Of a stretch of 64,000 nucleotides of DNA, positions 1 to 32,535 are shown in pieces. The DNA lies in contig CAVNZM010000004.1 in assembly GCA_963693365.1 (NCBI GenBank), positions 4,464,001 through 4,528,000 of the forward strand, given 5' to 3'. Origin of the DNA: Amoebidium appalachense (taxonomy: Eukaryota > Ichthyosporea). A model generated the notes under the pieces. It saw only the letters and a program-made list of their open reading frames with translations. It had not been told where the DNA came from and made no database searches. A program made the translations under genes and the position numbers. Position 1 is the first letter of the stretch. Each line of letters starts with the position of its first letter.

Positions 1-1178
1 GAGAGGCACTTGAGCAGAGCCCACCCTCAAAGGGGTGTTTGTTGGTATGCCTTCACAAAGAGAACGAGTTTCGTATGACTTCTCAAACTCTCAGCGTGGT
101 TCTTAATACATCCTTTTTCCAAACAGCGGTAAGGGGGGTGAGAACGTTGTTGTTGTTTTGGGTGGGTGGGGTGGTGGTGGTGGTGGTTGGGCGCGGGGGG
201 GGGGGGGGGGGGAAGGGGGGGGGGGACCGACCTGGAGGCCCCTGATAAGAGCCTTTGTCAAGGCCCCCGTGGTTGTTATTCCTGCCCTGTGATGCGTTAT
301 TAGCAAACCCTCCCCTCCCCTTCCCCCCCCCCCCCCCCCCAAAAAAACCCAACACCGCCACACACACGCACGCACGCACGGACGCACGGACGCACGGACG
401 CACGGACGCACGGACGCACGGACGCACGCACACACACACACACACACACACACAGTCCCACACACACACACACACCGCTGTGGCTGTCCATCAACAGGTG
501 ATCAAACATAATCACGAATACAATGGTGACCATAAACATTCCGCAATACTTTTTTGAATTCAGATTGAGAAACAGCAACGGTGGAGTTGGAGTACGAGGT
601 ACACCATCTACAAATTAATATTGCGCAAAAGCCAGTGGAGATGAATGTATTGACTTATTATCGGTTGAAAGTATGAATCAACGAGGAAGGTTTGGTTGTG
701 TGTCTGCGTAGGGTTTTTTTTTCCCCCTTTCTTTATTTTTTTTGGTGGGTGGGAGGAGGGGAGGAGGGGGGGGGGGGGGTTAGTGATATGATCACATAGA
801 TAGAACAAAGTACGGTGGAGGGAAGGCAGAATCATAATACAGGAGCATGAACCGATGGATATTGAGGTGCTGGGAATTGGACGGAAGAATTGGGGTTAGC
901 CATTTGACGAGTCAATGTTGGTAACGCAAGGGAAGGTGCGGGAAGAGGCGCCCAGGGGGGCGGGGGGGGGGGGGGGGGGGGGGGGGAAGGGGGAGGGGGG
1001 GGTTACTTTTTCACGGCCGGTGCAGTGATAATGAGGAAGATATCGTGGGGGTTTAGGAGGAGAGACCCGTCAAACCGCCTGCAGCACTCACCACATGCCG
1101 TGCCTGCAGGAGGGAGGCGGGAAGGGGGGGGGGGGGGGGGGGGGGGGGCTCAGAATGTGTTACAGACAGACTGCAATT
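1..1178. repeat. Direct repeat, copy A
   Basis: This copy begins at or before the window edge and matches 4032-5226 almost base for base. Differences are mainly in the length of poly-G runs and a few bases beside them. It contains (GGAC/GCAC)n, (CA)n and poly-C stretches and a G-rich tract. It diverges right after the shared ending CAGACTGCAATT. No coding exon is convincing inside it; the open frames only translate simple sequence. It is either a recent duplication or an assembly artefact. Confidence 0.9.
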
Positions 1179-4031
<2,853 letters not shown>

Positions 4032-4224
4032 GAGAGGCACTTGAGCAGAGCCCACCCTCAAAGGGGTGTTTGTTGGTATGCCTTCACAAAGAGAACGAGT
4101 TTCGTATGACTTCTCAAACTCTCAGCGTGGTTCTTAATACATCCTTTTTCCAAACAGCGGTAAGGGGGGTGAGAACGTTGTTGTTGTTTTGGGTGGGTGG
4201 GGTGGTGGTGGTGGTGGTTGGGCG

Positions 4225-4263
<39 letters not shown>

Positions 4264-4995
4264 CGACCTGGAGGCCCCTGATAAGAGCCTTTGTCAAGGC
4301 CCCCGTGGTTGTTATTCCTGCCCTGTGATGCGTTATTAGCAAACCCTCCCCTCCCCTTCCCCCCCCCCCTCCCCCCCCCCCAAAAAAAACCCAACACCGC
4401 CACACACACGCACGCACGCACGGACGCACGGACGCACGGACGCACGGACGCACGGACGCACGGACGCACGCACACACACACACACACACACACACAGTCC
4501 CACACACACACACACACCGCTGTGGCTGTCCATCAACAGGTGATCAAACATAATCACGAATACAATGGTGACCATAAACATTCCGCAATACTTTTTTGAA
4601 TTCAGATTGAGAAACAGCAACGGTGGAGTTGGAGTACGAGGTACACCATCTACAAATTAATATTGCGCAAAAGCCAGTGGAGATGAATGTATTGACTTAT
4701 TATCGGTTGAAAGTATGAATCAACGAGGAAGGTTTGGTTGTGTGTCTGCGTAGGGTTTTTTTTTCCCCCTTTCTTTATTTTTTTTGGTGGGTGGGAGGAG
4801 GGGAGGAGGGGGGGGGGGGGTTAGTGATATGATCACATAGATAGAACAAAGTACGGTGGAGGGAAGGCAGAATCATAATACAGGAGCATGAACCGATGGA
4901 TATTGAGGTGCTGGGAATTGGACGGAAGAATTGGGGTTAGCCATTTGACGAGTCAATGTTGGTAACGCAAGGGAAGGTGCGGGAAGAGGCGCCCA

Positions 4996-5027
<32 letters not shown>

Positions 5028-5165
5028 AGGGGGGGGGAGGGGGGTTACTTTTTCACGGCCGGTGCAGTGATAATGAGGAAGATATCGTGGGGGTTTAGGA
5101 GGAGAGACCCGTCAAACCGCCTGCAGCACTCACCACATGCCGTGCCTGCAGGAGGGAGGCGGGAA

Positions 5166-5196
<31 letters not shown>

Positions 5197-5226
5197 CTCA
5201 GAATGTGTTACAGACAGACTGCAATT
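4032..5226. repeat. Direct repeat, copy B
   Basis: Second copy of the 1.18 kb sequence at the left edge of the window, offset by 4,031 bp. Both edges are sharp: the match starts at GAGAGGCACTTGAGCAG and ends at CTGCAATT, followed by unrelated sequence (poly-C after copy A, TCTGCATAG after copy B). Low divergence outside homopolymers implies a very young event or two assembled alleles. Confidence 0.9.
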
Positions 5227-5278
5227 TCTGCATAGCATAAACAAATATTATGGATTGGGGGGGGGGGGGGGGGGGGGT

Positions 5279-5316
<38 letters not shown>

Positions 5317-5435
5317 CTTTGCCACATCATGATAGACTGCAGTCTTGCAAACAGGAAGTAAAGACGCCCAACCGAAAAGTCTGGTCCCGTCCCGCTCCCC
5401 CCTGCCCGCACCCTCTTCTCCCTCCCAAACCTCCC

Positions 5436-5508
<73 letters not shown>

Positions 5509-6050
5509 ACACATCCAAAAAATCCGTAGTGTGAAGTCAACTTAGTTGTGACTGTTGTGAGAATACTGTCGTTGGCATTCATATCGTCAAATGATAAAGA
5601 AGAGAGAGAGAAAAACTGAGGAATAAATGGACGGGGGGGGTGGGAGTGTTATTGGAGCCGAGAAATAAAGAACATCCCCCCCCCCCCCCTTTCACCCCTT
5701 CCCTTGTACCTCCCCTTAACTTTCACCCTCCCCAACTGGTATCGTGAACAGGAGCAGGCAGATGCAGGCAATATATCTTTGCCAAACCCATACAGACATG
5801 CATGTCAAATTTTGCATGTCTCTCTCTGTGTGTGCGCGCACATACTCGCTCGTGCCCGTATGTGCATGCCCCAGTGGGTGCGCCCCCGGGGGAATAGCTT
5901 GGAATGCTCATGCAGCTGCGATACTAATGTCCATGTGAGGGGGAGGAGGGGGGGGGGGGGGGGGGGGGGACAGGGGTTTGGCCCCAGGTTGGTACTGTGA
6001 CGGTGGACGCTGGGCGCAGGAGCAAAAGTGGAGGAGAGGGGTTTAGAAGA
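5227..6050. repeat. Poly-G / poly-C / poly-A tracts, no gene seen
   Basis: Contains poly-G at about 5251-5312 and a poly-C run of about 35 bases followed directly by about 36 A (5436-5507). A second G tract lies at about 5948-5969. I see no coding sequence. Confidence 0.7.
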
Positions 6051-6577
6051 GAGAGGGGGGGGGGGGTGCGCTACATTCAAAGTTCAACCTATCGTTATGT
6101 CGGAGAACAGGTATTTTCCCTTCAACGACTTTCTCAAGGGTGTCACGTGTGTGAGCCTCCAAGGTCGAATCTGTCTCTAGCCTTTGATCCATTGTTAGTA
6201 CACGGTGATGTGATACTTTAAACAACGCAAGCACGGGGTATAAAGACTGGGAAGGGGAAAAAAAAAAAAAAAAAAAAAAAAGGAGCTCAACCGTGAACAA
6301 CATAAATAAACTCTGGACAAAAGTAGAACCGGTGTCGAACCGGTTCACCTGACCAGAGATACATAACATGGAATGGTACTACTGAGGCCCAATAAGGTCT
6401 CATCAAGGAGATGTATACGTTTACCCCCACAAGAATTCTGTAAGACCCTCCCTTCCCCCCGTTTCCCCATCCCCTCTCCCCCCTCCCCCCCCCCCCTCCC
6501 CACCCACCCACCTACCCAACCACACACACACACACACACACGACACACGTGCAACCACACCCACACACCCACACAAC

Positions 6578-6609
<32 letters not shown>

Positions 6610-7290
6610 CAGAGAAAGACAGTTAGGGGGGGGGGGGGGAAGGAAGGGGGGGGGGGGAGGGGGAAGGGAGGGAGGGAGAGAGGGAGAGAGGGAGGGAGGG
6701 AGGGAGAGGGGGGTGGAGATAGGGACATAGATAGAGGGAGAGAGGCAGAGAGGGAGAAAGGGAGAGAGAGAGAGCGAGAGAGAGACGCGCGTGCAGGCAG
6801 TTCACACTTCTCCTCCTCCACTCTCTCCCAGTAATCACAAGTATTAATCCAGTTCCTTGGTCTTTCTTGTGCCCCAGTTTTGCTTTTCCAAAAGTTTCAT
6901 ATTTCATACCCACATACCGCAGCACACTTGACACAACCCAACAGCCCATCCTCCTCTCTATCATAAACACATCTCATCATGTTCCTACCTTGACTTCAAG
7001 TGCTTGAAAAGGTCTTCTTTTTCAGCAAACACGACTTGCTCCTCAGTTGTTTGCACTGTTCTCCTTGTTGATGATGAATAATTGAAAACCCTGTGTACAC
7101 ACGTTGTCGGTTTTCTTCACAACTGCAAACGGTAAACGGCCCAAACATGATCCTTCTAAACCCAGGTGGTCAATGAGGGGCTTGGCAAGCCGGGGGCAAA
7201 AAAAAAAAAAATGATTCGCTCGCTTTTTCCAGTGCAACAGCAGTGAAAAAAGGCAGAGAAGATGTGAGTTGACTCTGTGTTTGTGTGTGT

Positions 7291-7335
<45 letters not shown>

Positions 7336-7624
7336 GGGGGATCGGAGGGACCAGGGGAAACTGGAGGGGAGGGGAAGGGGGGGGGGAAGGGGGGGGGGGG
7401 GGGGGGGTACAGTGAAGGGACTGAATAAATGTCGCACTACAACATTTTTGTGACTTGGCTGTGCATAGTCTTAAACACAAAACCTTGTATTTTTTGCACC
7501 ACCTTTAAAATCGACGAGTGCGTTAGACCGGACTTCACAACGGCACGTACCTTTGCACCAGAGCTTGTTGCTGACCTGTTCGCATCAGCGAGCGAGTCAG
7601 GCAGCTTTTCAAGGTTCCTGCCAT
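6050..7624 (-). CDS. Partly resolved gene with a probable mitochondrial presequence
   Basis: On the minus strand an ATG at 7624-7622 in good context (A at -3, G at +4) opens exon 1 (7624-7551). It reads MAGTLKSCLTRSLMRTGQQQ and on to residue 24, rich in Arg, Ser and Leu and without acidic residues, as in mitochondrial presequences. It ends at a strong donor GTACGT in phase 2. Exon 2 (7090-6989) starts after CACAG in phase 2, carries an acidic stretch ending LFKHLKSR, and ends AG/GTAGG. Lower exons are uncertain. Candidates are near 6953-6912 (donor GTATGT, but it would need an intron of only about 31 nt), 6434-6351, and one after a TACTAAC branch-like motif near 6200. I recognise no family. 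Confidence is moderate for exons 1 and 2 and low for the rest. Confidence 0.4.
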
Positions 7625-8709
7625 ATTAAAGGTCTTTCACCCAGGAATTTTAACATATAGGTAGGGCAAATAAACGACAAGAAAGATGATACTAAAACAT
7701 CCTGTGAATGTCCCCTGCTCTGTTCATCGGCGTCGCCCTACAATTGCCAACATTCGGGCAGTTTTTCGCAGCTCATTTCCTGCTCAGCGCAACTCGCTGC
7801 CATGCAAATGGAGACGCAGCCCTCTCCAGTTTAATTATCTTTGGTTCCTTAGATTTTCAGCTTTATGCCAAGCCTTTCACGGTATTTGCAAGGAAATGCG
7901 ACCGGCTTGTTCAATGGAGCCCAAATTCCCTGCTAGTATACGTCACACTGTGAGTCTGTGACTGTGTCTGGCACCAAGGATGATGAAGTGCATCCCATGG
8001 GTGCATGAAGGGAAATTTGAATTTTGAATTTGAAAGGTGCCAGACAAACATTTGATTGGCTAAAAATGAACCAATAAGTTTCTGTAATTGGTTAACTAAA
8101 GCACCAATTTTGGTAACTTGAATCACCGCAAACTATTTGCGTGGGTTTATTCAGAAAATAGACATTTTTTATTGTATCGTTTCAATATAATTCACGAAAA
8201 AGGGGTTTTTAGCTCCTGCTTTTCCGTTATTTGGGTGTTAGGAGATTCCGGGTACAGTGCCGAGCAGCTCTGCCGGGCAGTCCGACCGGGCAGGCGGTGA
8301 CCTTGTTCAGCAGCTTTGTTGGGACTTGAAAGCAAGCCTTCCTCCTTCAACTTTGGTGGTGGCTAGAGTCTCCCGAGGTGTCAAAAATGCTTCCGAGTTT
8401 TTATTTCTAATGGATTGTTATGGTTAAGTTTTACATGTTATTGCACGGTAAAACGTAGCCTTCTCGTACGAGTTACATGTCGTGACTTGCATTGCTGACG
8501 GGATCACAGTACCCGGCTTCAACTGGTCGGTGAGAACGTAGGGGTTGCTTGCTGAGCTAGTTTTTCAGGATCAAGGGTTAGGGTGTAAAATTTCTTTTTT
8601 GGAAACGACCAAACATGGCCGTTTTATAAATGTTTCATCCTTGCATGACGCCTTGTAAAGGGCACAACCTTGGGTCCTCTGACTGTGTGTTCAAGTTTCT
8701 TTTCTCGCC
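7625..8709. promoter_or_regulatory. Divergent intergenic promoter with CCAAT triad
   Basis: Intergenic between the minus-strand gene starting at 7624 and the kinase starting at 8710. This is ordinary complex sequence with no microsatellites. Three CCAAT boxes lie within 37 bp: ATTGG at 8055-8059, CCAAT at 8071-8075 and ATTGG at 8087-8091. I see no clear TATA box. CCAAT boxes bind NF-Y in eukaryotes; use here is inferred from position. Confidence 0.5.
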
Positions 8710-25277
<16,568 letters not shown>

Positions 25278-25869
25278 GACCATGGTCTGAGGTTCAACTT
25301 GGGTGTGTGCGTAGTTGTGGGCTGCGATTGAGACGTTTATAAATGCGCGTAGAGAATTCCCAGAAAATTTAGTGTACATTTCATGTAGTATAACGGTATC
25401 AACGTACACACTGGTGTATATGCGATTTTATCTGTGATCATCTGGTACTTAACACGTATGCATATTTCTTTGTCCTTGTCTCTTTTTTTTTTTAAGTATG
25501 TCTTGTTGCCTCTCTCTTTGTTGTTTTTCTTGTCCGCGCGGGGATAACGTTGGGTGTGGGGGAGAGTGGTGGAACATCGAATCCAGCAGACAGGTTAAGG
25601 ATAATGGTGTGTACATAATAGGTATGCTGCTTGATTATTGCTGATTGATGTGTGGGATTACAGCAGTTCGGCCTTTGGCCGCATGCGCATGAAATTCAAT
25701 GAAAGACGATGTGAAACGTGCGTACGTAATAATCAGGGAAAAAGACAAAGATAAAGATGTCTTGTCGAGTGAAGCTAGTGTCGGTGCAAGGGATATGTAT
25801 GTAGGACATTGATTTCTAATAAAACGTCTGTTTACATTTATTATATAACATCCGATTCGGCCCGTGACA
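25278..25869. other. 3' flank of the kinase gene, no further gene seen
   Basis: Complex sequence after the TAA at 25275-25277. A possible plus-strand poly(A) signal AATAAA lies near 25819, about 540 nt after the stop; the distance makes it uncertain. No other coding exon is convincing. Confidence 0.4.
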
Positions 25870-25877
25870 ACACAACT

Positions 25878-25910
<33 letters not shown>

Positions 25911-25985
25911 GAGGGGGGGGGAAAGAGACCGTCGAGTTTGAAACTTCTTCAAACACAACACAAAAGGGCGGGGGAAGAGGTGTGT

Positions 25986-26016
<31 letters not shown>

Positions 26017-26410
26017 GGGGGGGGGGGAGGAGGGGGGGAGGGAGAGGGGGGGGGGGGGTCAAATTGGTGAACCATTTTCAAACACAACACAAAGGAAGAG
26101 GGGGATCGGGAGCTTTTTGAAACATCGGCTAAACGGCAACTCAGGGGGGCCGGAGCTCCCGGGGGGGGGGGGGGGGAGCCGCGGGTGGGGCTTGAAACAT
26201 CTTTAAACACAACTCAAAGGCAGGGGGGGGGGAAGAAGGGGAGGGAGGGGGGGGGGGGGGGGGGGGGGGGAGGGGGAGCTTCCTGAAAACCGCCGAAAAC
26301 ACAAATCAGGGGAAGGAGGGGGGGGAGAAGGGGGGGGGGGGGGGGGGGGGGGGGGGGGAAGGACTTTGAAACATCTTCAAACACAACACAAAAGCGCAGG
26401 GTGGAGGGAA

Positions 26411-26463
<53 letters not shown>

Positions 26464-26570
26464 AGGACTTTGAAACACCTTCAAATTCAACACAAAAGCG
26501 CAGGGTAGAGGGAGGGGGGGGGGGGGGGGGGGGGGGTTCTTGAAACCTCTTCAAACACATCTCAATAATT
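25870..26570. repeat. Minisatellite: conserved core separated by poly-G spacers
   Basis: About eight degenerate copies of a core resembling TTTGAAACATCTTCAAACAC then AACACAAAAGCGCAGGG, each followed by a long poly-G spacer. Cores start near 25936, 26059, 26114, 26190, 26281, 26365, 26467 and 26537. The two near 26365 and 26467 are almost identical. Period varies from about 55 to 125 bp because the G runs differ. Confidence 0.85.
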
Positions 26571-26684
26571 CCACAGGTTGGCTGATGACAGCAATGCAAG
26601 CACCGTAATACATGTTAGGCATGCAGTAAACGGTCAAGAGGCTAAAAGAGAGCAAGAGCGGAAGACGGCCCAGGGAGGAGTTGT

Positions 26685-26735
<51 letters not shown>

Positions 26736-27199
26736 GGCGACATCGAGCAAGAAAAACTCGACCCTTTCCCTTATAAACTTAAACCAGACTCGTTTGCACT
26801 CTCCTTGAGTACTAATCTACATATTTTATTACAATATATACTCAAATAACCCCAGGCAATGCACTACACGGGGGCTGACAGCGTCCCTCTATTAGTCCGA
26901 TTGCAACCTCTCTAAGGCGAAAACGAACTAAGGGACAGCCTGACAAGGACATCATTAGACTGCAGACCAGGCAGCCAAACAAAAAAAGCCAATCGTGACC
27001 ACATATGGCATATATACTTACAGGCCCAGCCACAACTGCACCCAGCTTGACAGGGTGGGCCACTGGGCGAGCAATCATCACCCACTACCAGCCCTCCCCC
27101 CGCCCCACCTTAAATAGTATCCTTTGGACTTCAACACACGTCTACATTCGGCCTCTACGGAACATTCAAAACCGTCCAAAATCAACCTAACCTTAGCTT
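26571..27199. other. 3' flank of the aspartic protease gene
   Basis: Downstream of the minus-strand protease. TTTATT near 26825 reads AATAAA on the minus strand and could be its poly(A) signal about 375 nt after the stop. A poly-G run covers about 26699-26733. A possible isolated exon follows an AG at about 26577 on the plus strand, but nothing connects to it. Confidence 0.4.
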
Positions 27200-29340
<2,141 letters not shown>

Positions 29341-29419
29341 AATGGAGTTTTGGGTCCCTGGGTACGTTGACACGGTGATATTCCCCGTATCCAACTGAGT
29401 GTTTTTGAACGCTGCTCGC

Positions 29420-29532
29420 TTTATATAGACGGCCCTCAAAACAAAATGCAGTCCTGCGCCACAATGATTTTTTACCAATCAAAAGCTTTTCAGAAAGCAG
29501 AAAAAGCAGCAATGTAGATAGTTTTTCATTGG
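29420..29532 (-). promoter_or_regulatory. TATA and CCAAT boxes of the aspartic protease gene
   Basis: On the minus strand a TATATAAAG box lies at about 29427-29419, roughly 80 nt upstream of the start codon. Two CCAAT-type boxes flank it upstream at 29475-29479 and 29528-29532. Order and spacing match a classical polymerase II promoter. Confidence 0.65.
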
Positions 29533-30720
29533 TCAAAACTGAAATCGTTTAGCTATAAAAGGCTAGTGTCTACTGTGAAGTAAAGGGTGGCAATGGAAAC
29601 TGAAACAGCGAGTAAACTTGAAGTCCTCATTTTAACCTTAAGATTATTGTACAGCTATTTTTTTTAAACAAAAATAAACAAAATAGTTTTGAGCTTAATA
29701 TAATACTTTATTTATTATTAACTGAAAGTGGTATTCTCACAAAGCCCGTTGTTTAGGTTTTGATGACGTTAGGAAAATTGTGTCAGTTTGAACGTCATTG
29801 GTTTTGTGATTGGCTAACAATGCTGAGCCATCTACATCCTGGAATGTGGTCTTAGCTTTATGCGTTTGAAAACTTAGATACCCAATGCGACATGTTTAAT
29901 TGGTTGCTTGAGCATTTACGCTCACTAACTAGCTTTATACTTTAGCATATCATACTATTTATATGTCGGCTTTGTTCCCTGGTTGCGTACCCAATCCGTT
30001 GGCGCAAAGGTGAGCCTGGTGTCAGCATTTCCATTATGATTTATCGAAAAAACGCTCTCTTTTTCGTTTTAGAAACTTTTTATAATTATTTATGCGTTCC
30101 ACTGCTGTTTAAGGTTCATAATGCATTAGAAGATGGAGAGAAGCTAGTGCTCAAACTTTCAGGAGATAACACGATTTCTGAGACCCAAAAATGGCAGATT
30201 CCTTACTTTTTTGCTTTTCATCTATACACCATTTCATTGGTTTAAAAGGTCATACCTTACTTATTATTGGTTCATGGTTGTTGTCGCGCGAAAACGCGGC
30301 AAAACGTTTAGCCTTCGGATACGATAATTGGTCCTGACTCCACAGGTGACTTGGCCTGCTTTTTGCGTCGAAGGGAGAAACAACTGAGTTCACAGCCTAC
30401 ACGCCTGTGTTTTCAGAGTTTTCTGTGTGTGACTGTGGGTCCGTGTGTCAGTTTGGAAAATGTAAGGTTTTTCTGTTTTTTCTGGAGGAAATAAGACGAA
30501 GAAGAATCTGCCTTCCTAGCTTTCACAAGCGAAACATCCATCCACACGGTCGGAGCATTTTGTGTTAGCATAGATGTGTCAAGCTGTTTGCTTCCTTTCT
30601 GCCTCACGACATTTCCAAACCGGGAGTTCCCCCTGCTCCCAGAAGTTTTCGGAGTGAATTTTCCATTTCTGTGTTAGTTGATGGCGATATGCATCCAGTA
30701 AAGGCTCTGGGACCGCAGTC
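29533..30720. promoter_or_regulatory. Intergenic region with many CCAAT boxes
   Basis: Non-repetitive AT-rich DNA between the divergent protease and LRAT-like genes. CCAAT/ATTGG pentamers occur at 29797, 29809, 29882, 29899, 29991, 30236, 30266 and 30327. A plus-strand TATAAAA at about 29555 is followed by a 24-codon open frame at 29593-29667. No long gene is seen. Confidence 0.45.
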
Positions 30721-32501
30721 ATGGTGAGTTTATAGGGCTGTTGGCTGCCCTCTCCCTCCCATGAATGGATGGGGAACTGCTGTTTGCAAAAGATCCTGTT
30801 TTTCTTTTTAAGCTACTTTCTCTGTGGTTGTAGCCTCAGATATCCAGTTGGAAATATAAGATTAGAAATACTGTCATTAAACATTTAGTTTATTTCTCTA
30901 GATCTGAAAGAAGATTCGGATCCACGGTGTATATAGAGCTTTGCCGTGTACAACAGGTTGTTACCGGTACCACTTTCGTATGCAAGGGAGTCGAAAGGTC
31001 ATGAGTATTAAGCATATGCCAGAGACAGCCTAGTGATGCAAATCTTGCAAGCAGGTTGTGATCAACAACTTCGTAGCTACCGAGGAAGAGCTTGGAGAGA
31101 GGGTGGTGGAGGCTGAGCTTGTCAAAGTTCCCCTAGGTATGCTTGACACCCTGTGTTCAAGCCGAATCTAACCAACTAGCAAGAAACCCGAACGTTTTTT
31201 TAGATTTGACCTCTGGAACAGACATTGATTGTCACACTCCTCTGGTTCTTCCGTGCTTTAAAGATCTTGAAGATTGAATGGCATGTATTTTTCTTTGGGA
31301 CTCTTGATCATCTAGTTGAAAATCTTGACTAAATTGCTACTCAACCGCTTCTGTTTGTCAGATCTGTTGCTTGTGCTCCCCCTTGTGTGTTGTCTGTGTT
31401 CAGCCTCCCCTTCTCGCCCAGCCCCAGCCTTCCATATTCGAACAATATAGCAACAAAGGAGTATACAGAAACTTGTCTCCCCCCCCCCCCCCCCCCCCCC
31501 CCCCTCCCCTCGTGTACTTCGTGGTCTGTAACACGATTAACCCTCCCCTACCCCCCCCATGCTCCTTCTAATAGGCACCCACTCTCTTCACGATCCACCG
31601 AATATTAGCTGGGTCACACAGCCCCACGTATCTCTCCTCCCCACCTCCCCCCCCCCCCCCCCTTCCCCCCCCTCCGCCATGGGGACCCTCCCTTGCTCAC
31701 TCTCCTTGTCCCCACTTTGGAGTGGGAAAGAAGCAAGCCCCCTCCCCCCCCCTCCACTCCCCCCTCCCCCCCCCCCCCCTCCCCCTCTCTCCTCCTTTTC
31801 CTCCTCCTCCCCTGCCTCTCTCCCCGTCTGGGGTTGAGGAATTAAACGCCTCTGAATTAAACTCTTAATGCGGGTGTTCTGTTTCCAGGAACCGATCTGG
31901 TGCAGTTGACCAACCCTGTGGTGTCCCTCGTCAACACCGTCACCCAGGCATGGCAGCGACGGGGGTCCAAGGACAACGGGGGGGTTCAATACGTCGACCA
32001 CCATTTTGTTCTCCTGACCACAGACACGCACGTGTACTGTCTGCAAAAGGAGAAGACGGGGAGCATAGTGTTTACGAGGCATGATGATAGGGAGGGAGCC
32101 ATGTCGGTGGGGAGGCAGTGTGGGGCAAATCCAAACGGGTCGACAAGGATATTGCAGGTGAGAAGAGGGATAAGGGAGGGAGCGTGGAGAAGGGAGGGGG
32201 GAGGGGAAGCTGGGGAGGGGGGTGGGGAGAGAGGTAAAGGGGGTGGGGTGGGGGGGGGGGGGGGGAAGCGGGGGGGAGGGGGGAGGTAAAGGCATAGGGA
32301 GGGGACAGGGGGGAGAGAGAGACAGAGAGAGGGTGGCCGGTTGGGAGGGAGGGGGGAGAGAGAGAGAGGGTGGGTGGGAAAGGAGGTGGGGCTGGGGGGT
32401 TGGGGAGCAGGAGCCGGGGAGAGGGAGGTTTGGGGGGGGGGGGAGGGGGTGTGGGGGGAAGAGGGGGGGGGGATGGAGGCAGAGGAGAACTGTGTTGTTG
32501 T

Positions 32502-32535
<34 letters not shown>

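Noticed and set aside
39-578. Several overlapping frames on both strands, rich in His-Thr, Cys-Val or Arg-Thr
   Set aside because: They translate CA, GCAC and poly-G/C repeats in all frames. The same happens at every microsatellite in the window.
26837-27081. 79-codon minus-strand frame downstream of the protease
   Set aside because: It lies in the probable 3' untranslated region of the protease, with no promoter, splice sites or recognisable motif.
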